Source of the DNA: an uncultured Verrucomicrobiota bacterium
GTDB taxonomy: Bacteria; Verrucomicrobiota; Verrucomicrobiia; Opitutales; Opitutaceae
DNA length: 35,563 bases
Assembly (NCBI GenBank): GCA_903960515.1
Contig: CAJCBL010000287.1
Coordinates: 1 to 35,563 of the forward strand
Direction of reading: 5' to 3'
Part shown: positions 9,357-18,208 of the stretch, piece by piece
How the letters are laid out: each line of letters begins with the position of its first letter
Numbering within the stretch: position 1 is the stretch's first letter
Translations under genes and position numbers: made by a program
Notes under the pieces: generated by a model
Seen by the model: only the letters and a program-made list of their open reading frames with translations
Database searches by the model: none
Told to the model about the DNA's origin: nothing

Positions 9357-10433
9357 TCAGTTCGCCCCGAAGCGGTAATGATACTTGCCAGGGACAAACT
9401 TCCCGCCGTCCACCGCAGGCACCAACTGCGCTTTTTGCAGGGCCTCGGTGATCGGCTGTACGAGTTCCTCGGGCAAATCAGCTCCGGGCGCCATCGACAC
9501 GCCGGTCACAGCCCCTTCGGCCGATACGAAGAGGGTGGCCTCGAAGCGCTTGACCAAGAGCTCCCCAAGTTTCGCCGGATTGAGCGGATCGCCGACCAGC
9601 ATCGGCTCGCATTTGTCGGTGGCGTGCAGCGCCGGCTGCACCGCTTTCCAATAGTACACCCGGTCGGCCCACGCCTTGGGGTTGCCCGAGTTGAGCAACT
9701 CCAACAGGCCGCCCACGTCTGCCATGATTTTCTGGGCACCCTCGTCAGTCTCCCCTGTTACCGGAGGGAAGAGCGGGACTCCACCGGAGTTGCATACCGT
9801 GACACCGTAACCGTAGCTCGGGATCAACCGTCCGATCTTTTCCATCCGGTACTCGTCGTCGCGGCGCGCCACCAGATAGGACAACTTCGATTGGGTGGCC
9901 ATATTGGCGTGCTCGATGTTTGAATGCTTCAGCCCGAACATCAAACCCTCGACCAGGCCTGGGTGTTTCTTCTGCAGTTCCTGAAAGGGCCACCCCGTCT
10001 TGCCGAGCATCTCCCATGACTTGGGTTCGCCATTGTCGACGTAGAACAGCACGTAGAAGCGCGGCTCCGGGCGGCCCTTCAAATCCGCCGCGACCAACTT
10101 GGCCCCCTCGACCCGCATCGCGTACCCATAAATCTCGCTGCCGATAGCAGTATTCGACTGGGCCCAGTCGGCCGCCGGTACTGGCAGCGCCCGCACCTGC
10201 TGGGCGAACCGAACGCAGTCCGCCGGGCTGAGCATGCGGAACGGCAACAGCTTGCCGCTCTTGTTGGGCAACCGGAACAAGGCCAGAGGCCCGAGCGCCT
10301 CCGCCGGCTCAGCCTTGAAGGCGTTGCCCTTGGTGTCGGTCCACTGCTCCATCTTCGCGAAGCCGGTGGAAAACATTCCGAGACTAGCCGCGATCAGGGC
10401 GCAGCTCTTCAGATAACCGTATCGAGTTGGCAT
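9357..10433 (-). CDS. Secreted protein with SHD1-like N-terminus and TonB-C-like C-terminus, function unknown
   Basis: A 358-residue protein. The N-terminus (about 1-26, ending in GFA) is a signal peptide. Residues about 28-75 (WTDTKGNAFKAE, then LLPFRMLSPAD) resemble the SLA1-homology-domain-1-like module common in secreted proteins of Verrucomicrobiota and Planctomycetota. The middle is unassigned. The C-terminal 80 residues, with AEGAVTGVSM, LQKAQLVPAVDGGKFVPG and a final beta strand, look like the fold used by TonB C-termini, but there is no proline-rich arm or anchor, so it is not a normal energy transducer. It is a single gene upstream of the M29 peptidase on the same strand, 143 bases apart. 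The role is unknown; an envelope protein is the most that can be inferred. Confidence 0.7.
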   Translation of the reverse strand: MPTRYGYLKSCALIAASLGMFSTGFAKMEQWTDTKGNAFKAEPAEALGPLALFRLPNKSGKLLPFRMLSPADCVRFAQQVRALPVPAADWAQSNTAIGSEIYGYAMRVEGAKLVAADLKGRPEPRFYVLFYVDNGEPKSWEMLGKTGWPFQELQKKHPGLVEGLMFGLKHSNIEHANMATQSKLSYLVARRDDEYRMEKIGRLIPSYGYGVTVCNSGGVPLFPPVTGETDEGAQKIMADVGGLLELLNSGNPKAWADRVYYWKAVQPALHATDKCEPMLVGDPLNPAKLGELLVKRFEATLFVSAEGAVTGVSMAPGADLPEELVQPITEALQKAQLVPAVDGGKFVPGKYHYRFGAN

Positions 10434-10576
10434 GGGTATTTGGGGAGGCGTCCAAGAAGCTGTATTTCACCTAAAACGCAACGTTGAGTGGCCCGCCAAA
10501 CCCAAAAAAGGAAGCCAACACCGGGCTCGGGAGAATCCCTGGGAAAATCCTGATCCAGCAGCCCCAGCAATCGTGC

Positions 10577-11749
10577 TCATGTGAGGACTACCTCGGCATC
10601 GACAGGTAGATCGACGTGCACCCCACTGCGGTTCAGCGACTCGGCCGCGCTCGCGTCGGCAGTGAAGCCATAGGCGTCCCCCAACGCCACATGCGGCAGC
10701 GCATTCTCGTCAAACAACGGATGGAGGAAGCACCGCCCCATGCGCGCGACCGCCGTACCCTGCGGCACCAGCGCCACCTCGCCCAACCTCGACGCGCCTC
10801 GATCGGTATCCAGCAGTCGCTCCAAAACTTCAGCACCACGCCTGGCGGTGGCCCGCACCACGCTGCCGCCATGGAATTCCAACTCCACGCCCTCCAGAAG
10901 CGACCCGCCGTAACACACCGCCCGGGCCACCCGCAACCGCCCCTCGGCTGATCGCTGGTCCGGAGCCGTGAATACCTCCTCCGTGGGCAGATTGGGCACG
11001 AAGCGCAGCCCCTCCATCGTCACCAGACTCGCGGCACACCAGCGGTGTCCCCGCGGCAGCGCCAGGGTCAGGTCCGTGCCCGGCCCCATCAGCCGCACGG
11101 AGCGCACCCGGCGGGTATTCAACTCGTCTCGCCTGCGCTCCAACCCCGCCACGTGCTCGCGCCAGGAGGCCACCGCGTCCACAGCCTCGGTGCGGCAAGC
11201 CGCGCCCACCGCCCGCCACAGCGCCACCAACCTCTCGGCGTCCGGGAGTTCGGGAAACACCGCGTGCGCCCATTCGGGGGCCGGGGCCGGCACGGCCGTC
11301 CAGTTCGTAGCCCCCGCCAACAAGTCCGGCGCCACGCGACCATAAAGCTCGCCGCAGAACGCGCGCATCTTGGCCACCTGCTTCACAGGCAGATCCACCC
11401 CAAGTTCTGGATGCGCCCCCTGGAGAAAGAGCAGCGCCGCACCGTCCGCCACCGCTTGCACCAGCCGCTGCGTATTCACCTGCAACTGTTCGCGGAAGCG
11501 CCGGTCCGGCCAGCCGCTCGCCGCTCGCCGCCATTCCGCCTCGTCGCCCCAGATTGTCTCTACACGCGAAGCCCCGGCATCAAGCGCCGCCCGCTCCACA
11601 GCGGCAACCAGTGGCGCAGCGCTGCGGACCACGCCCTGCAACAGAAACGGCTCTGCTATGAGCAGCCGCTGCCCAGGCTGCAGATTCAGGCCCACCCGCA
11701 CCGCCACCTCGGCCAACCGGCGTGCATGCTCTCCAATTTCGGGCTCCAT
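10577..11749 (-). CDS. M29-family aminopeptidase
   Basis: A 390-residue metal-dependent aminopeptidase of family M29 (AmpS/PepS/aminopeptidase T type), which removes N-terminal amino acids from peptides in the cytoplasm. Family metal ligands are in place: Glu258 in NLPTEEVFTAP, Glu324 in RLGEVALVP, His353 in FDENALPHVALG, and the terminal HVD motif (His378, Asp380). The length is normal for the family and there is no signal peptide. It begins at ATG 11749 with the usual MEPEIGEHARRLAE opening. It is divergent from the quinone reductase at 12072. No link to hydrogenases is evident. Confidence 0.9.
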   Translation of the reverse strand: MEPEIGEHARRLAEVAVRVGLNLQPGQRLLIAEPFLLQGVVRSAAPLVAAVERAALDAGASRVETIWGDEAEWRRAASGWPDRRFREQLQVNTQRLVQAVADGAALLFLQGAHPELGVDLPVKQVAKMRAFCGELYGRVAPDLLAGATNWTAVPAPAPEWAHAVFPELPDAERLVALWRAVGAACRTEAVDAVASWREHVAGLERRRDELNTRRVRSVRLMGPGTDLTLALPRGHRWCAASLVTMEGLRFVPNLPTEEVFTAPDQRSAEGRLRVARAVCYGGSLLEGVELEFHGGSVVRATARRGAEVLERLLDTDRGASRLGEVALVPQGTAVARMGRCFLHPLFDENALPHVALGDAYGFTADASAAESLNRSGVHVDLPVDAEVVLT

Positions 11750-12071
11750 TGCCCCATGCCATGCGCTCTGCGCCCGGCCATCAAAGCCAAAAGCCGCCGC
11801 GTGTCCGCATATCTCAGTCTCTCAGGGTTTCCGAATACTCCGCTCTGCCATCTTACCCCGACGGCTTCCGTACCTGACCTAGCTCTCCTGCGCGCGGAGG
11901 CGAAGCGTTCCGGAAGAGAAGCGCTGCTGCACGAAAGCGAAGCGCTCCCGCGACCAATGACTCCGCCGGCACCGGCACTCCGTCACCGAAAACTCGTGCC
12001 ACAAAGCGTGTCCGCACGCACATTGCGCGCTCGACGCCCTAACGGCGTTTGGTTCCACTGCGACCACCTCC
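11750..12071. promoter_or_regulatory. Divergent intergenic region with three GAAGCGYT repeats
   Basis: This 322-base gap separates the M29 peptidase (minus) from the flavodoxin-fold reductase (plus) and must hold both promoters. GAAGCGTT or GAAGCGCT occurs at 11902, 11918 and 11939, the first and last inside a longer GCGAAGCGYTCC repeat. Spacings of 16 and 21 bases could mean a regulator-binding array, but this is weak. No -35/-10 pair can be assigned with confidence. Confidence 0.35.
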
Positions 12072-12668
12072 ATGCGCATCCTCGTCGTCGTTGCCCATCC
12101 CAACCCGGCCAGCTTCAACCACGCCCTCGCCCAGGCCGCCGCCTCCGCGCTACGCACACTGGGCCATGAGGTGCAGTTGCAGGACCTCTACGCCGACGGC
12201 TTCGACCCGCTGATGCCCGCCGCCGAGTTTGCCAAGGACGCCCCTCTGCCGCCCGACATCGCCCGCCGCTGCGCCGAGCTCTCGGCGGCCGACGGCCTCG
12301 TCATCGTGCATCCCAACTGGTGGGGCCAGCCGCCCGCCATCCTCAAGGGCTGGCTCGACCGCGTGGTCCGGCCCGGTGTGGCCTATGAGTTCCGTATCCG
12401 CTCCGACGGTAAGCCCGGTCCCGTGGGTCTCCTTAAACTACAGGCCGCGCTCGTGCTCAACACCGGCAACACGCCCCTGGAGGTGGAGCGGGCCGTCTAC
12501 GGCGACCCGCTGGAAAACCTCTGGCGGACCTGCGTCTTCGGTCTGTGCGGAATCGCGCGCGTGGAACGCCTCAATTTCGCCTCTGTGATCGTGAGCACAC
12601 CCGAGCAGCGCGCCCGCTGGCTCGCGGGGGCGGGCGCCAGCGCCTGCTCCCTATTCCCGAGCCGTTGA
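12072..12668 (+). CDS. NAD(P)H-dependent quinone/flavin oxidoreductase, flavodoxin-like fold
   Basis: A 198-residue protein of the NQO1/KefF/YwrO family, FMN or FAD enzymes that reduce quinones with two electrons from NAD(P)H. It opens with the flavodoxin-like strand MRILVVVAHPNPASFN, has the flavin-contacting VHPNWWGQPPAILKGWLDRV, and then GVAYEF, all characteristic of the family. The length is typical. It begins 322 bases from the divergent peptidase and ends 18 bases from the convergent hypD. It could protect against electrophiles or oxidative stress. A link to hydrogenase electron flow is possible only by proximity. Confidence 0.88.
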   Translation: MRILVVVAHPNPASFNHALAQAAASALRTLGHEVQLQDLYADGFDPLMPAAEFAKDAPLPPDIARRCAELSAADGLVIVHPNWWGQPPAILKGWLDRVVRPGVAYEFRIRSDGKPGPVGLLKLQAALVLNTGNTPLEVERAVYGDPLENLWRTCVFGLCGIARVERLNFASVIVSTPEQRARWLAGAGASACSLFPSR

Positions 12669-12686
12669 GCGGTCGCCCGTTGCCGA

Positions 12687-13778
12687 CTACCGCCCCCGTA
12701 GGCGGTAACGGTAATACGCAGCACACGCACCCTCGGTGGAGACCATCGGTGCGCCCAGCGGATGCTCCGGGGTACAACGGATGCCAAACACCGGGCAATC
12801 GTGCGGCTTCTTGATGCCGCGCATGATCTGGCCGCTGATACAGTCGGCGTCCTCGCGGCCGCCGCCTCCACCAAGGCCAAACTTCGTCACCGCGTCGAAG
12901 GCACGCAGCTCCGCCCGCAGCGCATATCCGCTTGCTGGGATCATCCCCAAGCCCCGCCAGTTGCGGTCGGTCACCTCGAACACCGCACGGATGGCCTCCA
13001 TCGCGCGCACATTGCCCTCGGGCCGCACCGCCCGGGCGTAGGCGTTGGCCACCTCGGCCCGCCCTTCCTCGAGCTGCTCGATGCAGCACAGCACTCCGTG
13101 CAAAATGTCCACCGGCTCGAAGCCCGTCACCACCATCGGCACGCGGAAGCGCTCGGCCAGCGGCCCGTATTCCGCCGTACCCATCACGGCGCATACGTGC
13201 CCTGCGGCGAGAAAGCCCTGCACTCGATTGTCAGGCGCCGAGAGGATCGCCGCGATCGCCGGCGGCACGAGCACATGGGAGACCAGCAGCGTGAAATTGC
13301 GCAGCCCGAGCTTCTGCGCCTGCAGCACGGCCAGTGCGTTGGCCGGAGCGGTCGTTTCGAAGCCTACGGCAAAGAAGACCACCTCCCTCGCAAGGTTCTG
13401 CGCAGCGAGCGCCACGGCATCGAGCGGCGAATACACCATGCGCACATCTCCTCCGCGAGCCCGGGCTGTTAGCAGGTCAGTCGTCGAACCGGGCACGCGC
13501 AGCATGTCGCCGAACGAGCACAGGATCACCTCGCGCCGAGCCGCCAGCGCTACGGCTGCGTCGATCAACTCGACCGGCGTGACGCACACCGGGCAGCCCG
13601 GCCCGTGCACCAGCGTGATCGAGGGTGGCAGCAGCTCATCTAGCCCGAACTTGACGATGCTGTGCGTCTGGCCACCGCAGATCTCCATGATCGCCCACGG
13701 CCGCGTCACGCGGCGGGCGATCTCCTGGGCCAACCTGCGGGCCGGCGCCGCATCGCGGTACTCGTCAACGTACTTCAT
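12687..13778 (-). CDS. hypD: Hydrogenase maturation protein HypD
   Basis: HypD, with HypC, is the scaffold on which the Fe(CN)2CO part of the [NiFe] site is built in the cytoplasm. The product of 363 residues has the key cysteines: Cys34 in CGGQTH, and Cys62 and Cys65 in GPGCPVC. It also has the C-terminal cysteines of the [4Fe-4S] cluster ([22 protein letters not shown]). The start is taken at MKYVDEYRD (13778), which overlaps the end of hypC by 14 bases. An upstream in-frame ATG at 13796 would add six residues. It is the last gene of the hya/hyp operon that begins at 19360. There is one HypD for all three hydrogenases in the window. Confidence 0.96.
   Translation of the reverse strand: MKYVDEYRDAAPARRLAQEIARRVTRPWAIMEICGGQTHSIVKFGLDELLPPSITLVHGPGCPVCVTPVELIDAAVALAARREVILCSFGDMLRVPGSTTDLLTARARGGDVRMVYSPLDAVALAAQNLAREVVFFAVGFETTAPANALAVLQAQKLGLRNFTLLVSHVLVPPAIAAILSAPDNRVQGFLAAGHVCAVMGTAEYGPLAERFRVPMVVTGFEPVDILHGVLCCIEQLEEGRAEVANAYARAVRPEGNVRAMEAIRAVFEVTDRNWRGLGMIPASGYALRAELRAFDAVTKFGLGGGGGREDADCISGQIMRGIKKPHDCPVFGIRCTPEHPLGAPMVSTEGACAAYYRYRLRGR
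12688..12707. terminator. Hairpin between convergent reductase and hypD, possible bidirectional stop
   Basis: A perfect 7-bp stem, TACCGCC / GGCGGTA, with a 6-base loop overlaps the hypD stop codon and lies 20 bases past the reductase stop. There is no T-run on either side, so termination is only suggested by its position between convergent genes. Confidence 0.35.
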
Positions 13779-14049
13779 CGACGGGCGGGGAGGCATCCGA
13801 TGAAGGGGCGGTGAGCTCCTCTAGATCGCCCATCTCCTTGAGGTAACCAAAGATCTCCTGCGCCTCCTTCTCGTCGACGATGCTCAGCGCCATGCCTACG
13901 TGCACGAGCACATAGTCGCCCGGCTTCGCCTCGGCTACGCAGGAGAGGTTCACCTGTTTTATGATACCGCCGAAGCTCACCCGTCCGGAGAGGAAGAGCG
14001 GATCATCACCTTGGATCGTCAGGATCTGGCCGGGAACAGCGAGGCACAT
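13765..14049 (-). CDS. hypC: Hydrogenase maturation chaperone HypC
   Basis: A small (94-residue) chaperone that carries the Fe(CN)2CO unit with HypD and delivers it to the hydrogenase large subunit. The start must be ATG 14049, because the essential cysteine directly follows Met in MCLAVPGQI; the open frame upstream (to 14088) would bury that cysteine. The OB-fold strands ([31 protein letters not shown]) are complete. The C-terminal tail is acidic. It lies 32 bases after hypE and overlaps hypD, consistent with one transcript. No second hypC is visible for the other hydrogenases. Confidence 0.95.
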   Translation of the reverse strand: MCLAVPGQILTIQGDDPLFLSGRVSFGGIIKQVNLSCVAEAKPGDYVLVHVGMALSIVDEKEAQEIFGYLKEMGDLEELTAPSSDASPPVDEVR

Positions 14050-14081
14050 GGGTTGGAGGGTAATGGGTTGGCTGCACGGAT

Positions 14082-15167
14082 TCAGCAAATACGCGGCAAC
14101 TGTTCGCCGCTCAGGCGATCGAGGATGCGCTCCACGCCGATCTGGCTGCGTATGGTCGTCTGCCCGCGCGGAGCCGCCCGGAATTTTCCAATACGAGCAG
14201 GAGGCCCGCCGGGCGCGCAGCGGGCAATCAACTCGAGGGCGCGGGCCGCATCCGCCGCAGCGACAATGGCGACAAACCGCCCCTCGTTGGCCACGTACGC
14301 AGGATCGAGTCCCAGGATTTCACAGGCACCACGCACCGGCTCGCTCACAGGAATGAGGTTCTCGTCCAAATGAGCCGCCAGTCCCGCCGCCTCGGCGATC
14401 TCGATAACTGCGGTCGCCAGACCGCCGCGGGTGAGGTCGCGCAGGCAATGCACTTCGATGCCGCCCTTCAGCAGCGCCTCCACCGCCGGCCACAACAGCG
14501 CCGAGTCGCTCTCGATCGGCGACTCGAAAGCGAGCCCTTCGCGCTCGGCCAAGATCGCCATCCCGTGCCGCCCGATATCGCCGCTGAGCAAGATCACATC
14601 GCCCGCCCGCACCGACGCCGGAGCGATCAAGGTGGGGCTCTCAACCAGGCCTATCCCGGAAGTGGTTACATAGAGCCCGTCGCCCTTGCCGCGTTCTACG
14701 ACTTTGGTGTCGCCGGTGACGATCTCGATGCCGGCGCAGCAGGCCGCGGCGCCCATCGACGCAACCACGCGTTCGAGGGTCGCCATCGGCAGTCCCTCCT
14801 CCAGCACAAAGCCCACGCTCAGCCAGCGAGGCCGCGCCCCGCACATCGCCAGATCGTTGGCTGTGCCGTGCACCGCCAGGGCGCCGATATCCCCGCCGCG
14901 AAAGAACAACGGACTCACTACGTGGCCGTCGGTAGTGAACGCCAACGCGACGCCAGGCGGTGGCGACAAGATCGCGCCGTCGTGCCGCGCCCCGAGCGCG
15001 GCGTTGCGGAAGGCCGGGATGAATACCCGGTCGAGCAGATCCTGCGTTAGCCGCCCGCCCCCGCCGTGGGCCAACTGCATCTCCTGCGGCCGACCGAGCG
15101 GAACCGGGCACGTGAAAGCCAAAGAAACCTGGGCGGGGGCATTCACGGGATCGTTCGGCACGGGCAT
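14082..15167 (-). CDS. hypE: Carbamoyl-dehydratase HypE
   Basis: HypE takes a carbamoyl group from HypF onto its C-terminal cysteine and dehydrates it with ATP to a thiocyanate, the source of the cyanide ligands. The 361-residue product ends in the invariant PRIC, with the terminal cysteine as the acceptor. The PurM-like ATP-binding core is visible in LAHGGGG, TTDGHVVSPLFFRGGDIG, HGTANDLAMCGA, and LSGDIGRHG. The N-terminus is about 28 residues longer than LAHGGGG; ATG 15080 (MQLAHGGGG) is an alternative start. It begins 25 bases after hyaD in the hya operon and works with HypF, encoded on the opposite strand at 20744. Confidence 0.96.
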   Translation of the reverse strand: MPVPNDPVNAPAQVSLAFTCPVPLGRPQEMQLAHGGGGRLTQDLLDRVFIPAFRNAALGARHDGAILSPPPGVALAFTTDGHVVSPLFFRGGDIGALAVHGTANDLAMCGARPRWLSVGFVLEEGLPMATLERVVASMGAAACCAGIEIVTGDTKVVERGKGDGLYVTTSGIGLVESPTLIAPASVRAGDVILLSGDIGRHGMAILAEREGLAFESPIESDSALLWPAVEALLKGGIEVHCLRDLTRGGLATAVIEIAEAAGLAAHLDENLIPVSEPVRGACEILGLDPAYVANEGRFVAIVAAADAARALELIARCAPGGPPARIGKFRAAPRGQTTIRSQIGVERILDRLSGEQLPRIC

Positions 15168-15192
15168 GTTCTCCAGGAAATCGGCTACGTGC

Positions 15193-15687
15193 TCAAGCTT
15201 CGGGTGACTCCACCAACCGCCGCACCTGCGCCCCCACCGCGGCCAACGCCGCCGCCACCGGCGGCGATAGCTCCAAACACATCGGACGCAGCTCCTCGAT
15301 CGCGACCGTCACCACATGCAGTTCGCCCCAACCGCCGAGCAGGGCAGCCGCCGACAACAAATCTCGCAGTCCAATGTCGTGGGCTCCGAGCGCCGGGGGG
15401 CAGTCCTGCGGCATCCGCGCGCGAAAGGTGCGGACGGTGCCCGCCGGCGCACCGTCGCGCGTGGCATCGATGAGGACGATTCGCCGGAAGGACTGGAAAT
15501 ACTCCAGCAACTGGAACCCGCCGGTGCCGCCATCCAGCAAGGTCACATGCGCCGGCCATTTCTCAGCCTCCAGCGCGTTCACGGCATGAATACCCACCCC
15601 CTCGTCGCCGACGAGCAGATTGCCCACGCCGAGGACGAGCATCGGCGTGGGCCCCGTGACACCGTCCAAGGAGATGGGACCGGGCAT
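15193..15687 (-). CDS. hyaD: [NiFe]-hydrogenase maturation endopeptidase (HyaD/HupD family)
   Basis: This protease removes the C-terminal peptide of the large subunit after nickel is inserted, which closes the active site. The 164-residue product has the nickel-contacting residues in their family contexts: Glu29 in GVGNLLVGDEGVG, Asp74 in VLIDATRDG, and His103 in GAHDIGLRDL. It is directly downstream of hyaC (6-base gap). Its clear substrate is HyaB at 16460, the only one of the three large subunits here with a removable tail. The two other hydrogenases in the window would not need it. ATG 15642 is a possible internal start. Confidence 0.95.
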   Translation of the reverse strand: MPGPISLDGVTGPTPMLVLGVGNLLVGDEGVGIHAVNALEAEKWPAHVTLLDGGTGGFQLLEYFQSFRRIVLIDATRDGAPAGTVRTFRARMPQDCPPALGAHDIGLRDLLSAAALLGGWGELHVVTVAIEELRPMCLELSPPVAAALAAVGAQVRRLVESPEA

Positions 15688-15693
15688 GAAGGG

Positions 15694-16455
15694 TTAGGAT
15701 TCGCTCTTGGGGGCGGGAGCCTTGGGGCGAGGCGCGAACCACGACTTCCCATCGGCCGGCCGCGCCTGCTCGTCGACGTGCGTCTCCACGAACTTCCAGC
15801 CCCCCACCATCGAGGACATCACGCCATGCCCTTCGACATAGTCGTGGTAGAAGACCAGGTACACGTGAACGATCGTGAAGATCATGAAGAACCACGTCGC
15901 GCCATAGTGCCACTGGCGCAGCCCGTACTCGCCGCCGAAAAGCGGCGTCGCCCAGGCGAACAGTTGCGGGAACCACGACTGGCTCATCGGCGCGTACATC
16001 GCGAAGCCGCTGATCACCTGAAAGAGAAACACCAGGAACATCGCAAAGTAGGTGAAGTAGGCCAAGGCGTTGTGGCCCACCGCATGGACCGCCTCGCTCC
16101 GCGACTGGAACACGTCGACCCGCAGCACCGCCAACACCTCACGGAACTGCGCGCGCCGCCATGGGAGGAAGTTCTTCCAGTCCGAATACCGGTTGCCCAC
16201 GAAGCCCCAGTAGATCCGGACCGCGAAGTTAAACAGGAATACGTACGCCGTGATGAAATGGATGAAACGAACCGTACCGAACCAGTAGCTGAACGACGCC
16301 TCGGTAGCCCGCGTCAAGGCCAGCGGGTGCGCAATGAGCATCCCCGTTACCGCCAAGACGAGGATACAGAGCGCGTTGATCCAGTGGTAGAACCGCACCG
16401 GCAGTTCCCACACGTAGACCCGCTTGAATCCATGAGATTGGACTTCGGTGGCCAT
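15694..16455 (-). CDS. hyaC: Hydrogenase cytochrome b subunit (HyaC/HupC family)
   Basis: A di-heme cytochrome b that anchors the hydrogenase dimer in the inner membrane and passes its electrons to quinone. The 253-residue protein has four hydrophobic helices, near residues 20-45, 60-90, 130-155 and 185-210. Histidines suited to heme binding lie in VRFYHWINA, FIHFITAY, and QWHYGATW...IVHVYLVFYHDY. The start is ATG 16455 (MATEVQSHGFKRVYVWE), four bases after the hyaB stop; longer upstream frames lie inside hyaB. The C-terminal 40 residues are Pro/Lys-rich and likely cytoplasmic. This is the only membrane electron partner among the three hydrogenases. Confidence 0.94.
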   Translation of the reverse strand: MATEVQSHGFKRVYVWELPVRFYHWINALCILVLAVTGMLIAHPLALTRATEASFSYWFGTVRFIHFITAYVFLFNFAVRIYWGFVGNRYSDWKNFLPWRRAQFREVLAVLRVDVFQSRSEAVHAVGHNALAYFTYFAMFLVFLFQVISGFAMYAPMSQSWFPQLFAWATPLFGGEYGLRQWHYGATWFFMIFTIVHVYLVFYHDYVEGHGVMSSMVGGWKFVETHVDEQARPADGKSWFAPRPKAPAPKSES

Positions 16456-16459
16456 GGCG

Positions 16460-18202
16460 TCACCTCCCGGAGGCCGTGCCCACCGGGCCCGTCTCCACCG
16501 AGTTGAGCGGCTGGCCGTGGTCGTCGAAAAGGTGGACCGCACAGGCTAGGCAGGGATCGAACGAATGAATCGTGCGCAAAATCTCGAGCGGTTGCTGGGG
16601 ATCGTGCACCGGGGTGCCAATGAGTGCCGCCTCGTAGGGAGAGCGCTGTCCCTTGGAGTCGCGCGGCGAGGCGTTCCACGTCGTGGCGACTACGAGTTGA
16701 TAGTTCTCGATCCGCTGGTCTTTGATCACCAGCCAGTGGGCGAGCGCGCCGCGGGGCGCCTCGGTCGCGCCCACGCCGCGGGCGGTCGCCGGCCAAGTCG
16801 ACGGCTCCCACAGCTCCTTCGTAAACGTGCGCGTGTCGCCATTGCGGATATTGGCCAGCAGTTGCTGGTAGAACTCCATCGCCCAACGCGCCACGAGCCG
16901 AGTCTCGATGCCTCGCGCGGCGGTGCGGCCGAGCGTCGAGAACAGCACGGTCGCCGGTGCCTTCAAGGCCGCGAGCGTCTCGGTCACGGCGTCCTTGATC
17001 TCGGCGTTGCCCGCGGCATAGCCCACGAGCATACGTGCGAGCGGACCAACCTCCATCGCGTGCCCCTTCCAGCGCGGAGTCTTCAGCCACGAGTATTTCC
17101 CCTCGACGGTGAGATGCTCGTAGGGCGGCTTGGGCCCGGTGTAGTTGAACTCCGTCTCTCCATCCCAGGGGTGCAGCCCCTTCTCGTCACCTCCGCGGTA
17201 GCGATACCACGAGTGGCCGACCTCCTCGCGCACACCGTCCGGATCGTGCGGATCAACCGGGTGGATCCGCGAGAGATCACGATCGAGGACCACACCGCGC
17301 GGGAATTTGAAGCGCCCGATGTCGGCATAGCCGTTGGTCGGCAGATCGCCGTAGGAGAGGTAGTTCGACACGCCACCGCCAATCTCCGTCCAATCGAGGT
17401 AATGCGGCGCGATGGCGAGCAGGTCCGGGAGGTAGACCTGTTCGATAAAACGTTGGCCCTCCTCGAGCAGGCGGCCCACGTAGGCAAGGCGCTCGGCGTT
17501 GAGGGCGTTGGCCTCGTCGATATTGATCGCGCAAGGGACGCCGCCGACCAGGTAGTTGGGATGCGGATTCTTGCCACCGAAAATGGTGTGGACCTTGACC
17601 ATCTCCTTCTGCCACTCCAGCGCCTCGAGGTAGTGCGCCACGCCGATGAGATTCACCGCCGGCGGGAGCTTGTAGGCGGGATGCCCCCAGTAGGCGTTGG
17701 CGAAAATGCCGAGTTGCCCGCTCTCGACGAACTTCGTCAGCCGCTTCTGCAGGTCGCGGAAATATCCCGGCGAACTCTTTGGCCACGCCGAGATGCTCTG
17801 CGCGACGCGCGAGGTCTCCTCGGGGTCGGCCTTCAGCGCGCTCACGAGATCGACCCAGTCGAGCGCGTGCAGATGGTAAAAATGCACCACATGGTCCTGC
17901 ATATAGAGAGCGCAGAACATGAGGTTGCGGATCAGCTCGGCGTTGGGCGGCACGACGATATGCAGCGCATCCTCAACCGAGCGCACGGAGGCGAGCGCGT
18001 GCACCGTCGTGCACACACCGCAAACACGTTCGGCAAAAGCCCAGGCATCGCGCGGATCGCGGCCCTTGAGGATGGTCTCGATACCGCGCACCATGGTGCC
18101 GGCGCTCCACGCGTCGACGATGCGGCCGTCCTTGACCTCGGCCTCGATGCGCAGGTGCCCTTCGATGCGGGTGATGGGATCAACTACCACTCGTGTGCTC
18201 AT
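16460..18202 (-). CDS. hyaB: [NiFe]-hydrogenase large subunit, O2-tolerant group 1 type
   Basis: The catalytic subunit carrying the NiFe(CN)2CO centre. The 580-residue product has the N-terminal metal motif RVCGVCTTVHA (Cys61, Cys64, His68) and the C-terminal motif DPCLACAVH (Cys551, Cys554, His557). Twenty-three more residues follow His557; they form the assembly peptide that HyaD would cleave. The protein lacks its own signal and would be exported with HyaA, whose Tat signal serves both. It lies 6 bases after hyaA and 4 bases before hyaC. The close match in gene order and motifs to E. coli hydrogenase-1 supports uptake of H2 for respiration. Confidence 0.97.
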   Translation of the reverse strand: MSTRVVVDPITRIEGHLRIEAEVKDGRIVDAWSAGTMVRGIETILKGRDPRDAWAFAERVCGVCTTVHALASVRSVEDALHIVVPPNAELIRNLMFCALYMQDHVVHFYHLHALDWVDLVSALKADPEETSRVAQSISAWPKSSPGYFRDLQKRLTKFVESGQLGIFANAYWGHPAYKLPPAVNLIGVAHYLEALEWQKEMVKVHTIFGGKNPHPNYLVGGVPCAINIDEANALNAERLAYVGRLLEEGQRFIEQVYLPDLLAIAPHYLDWTEIGGGVSNYLSYGDLPTNGYADIGRFKFPRGVVLDRDLSRIHPVDPHDPDGVREEVGHSWYRYRGGDEKGLHPWDGETEFNYTGPKPPYEHLTVEGKYSWLKTPRWKGHAMEVGPLARMLVGYAAGNAEIKDAVTETLAALKAPATVLFSTLGRTAARGIETRLVARWAMEFYQQLLANIRNGDTRTFTKELWEPSTWPATARGVGATEAPRGALAHWLVIKDQRIENYQLVVATTWNASPRDSKGQRSPYEAALIGTPVHDPQQPLEILRTIHSFDPCLACAVHLFDDHGQPLNSVETGPVGTASGR

Positions 18203-18208
18203 GGCGGG

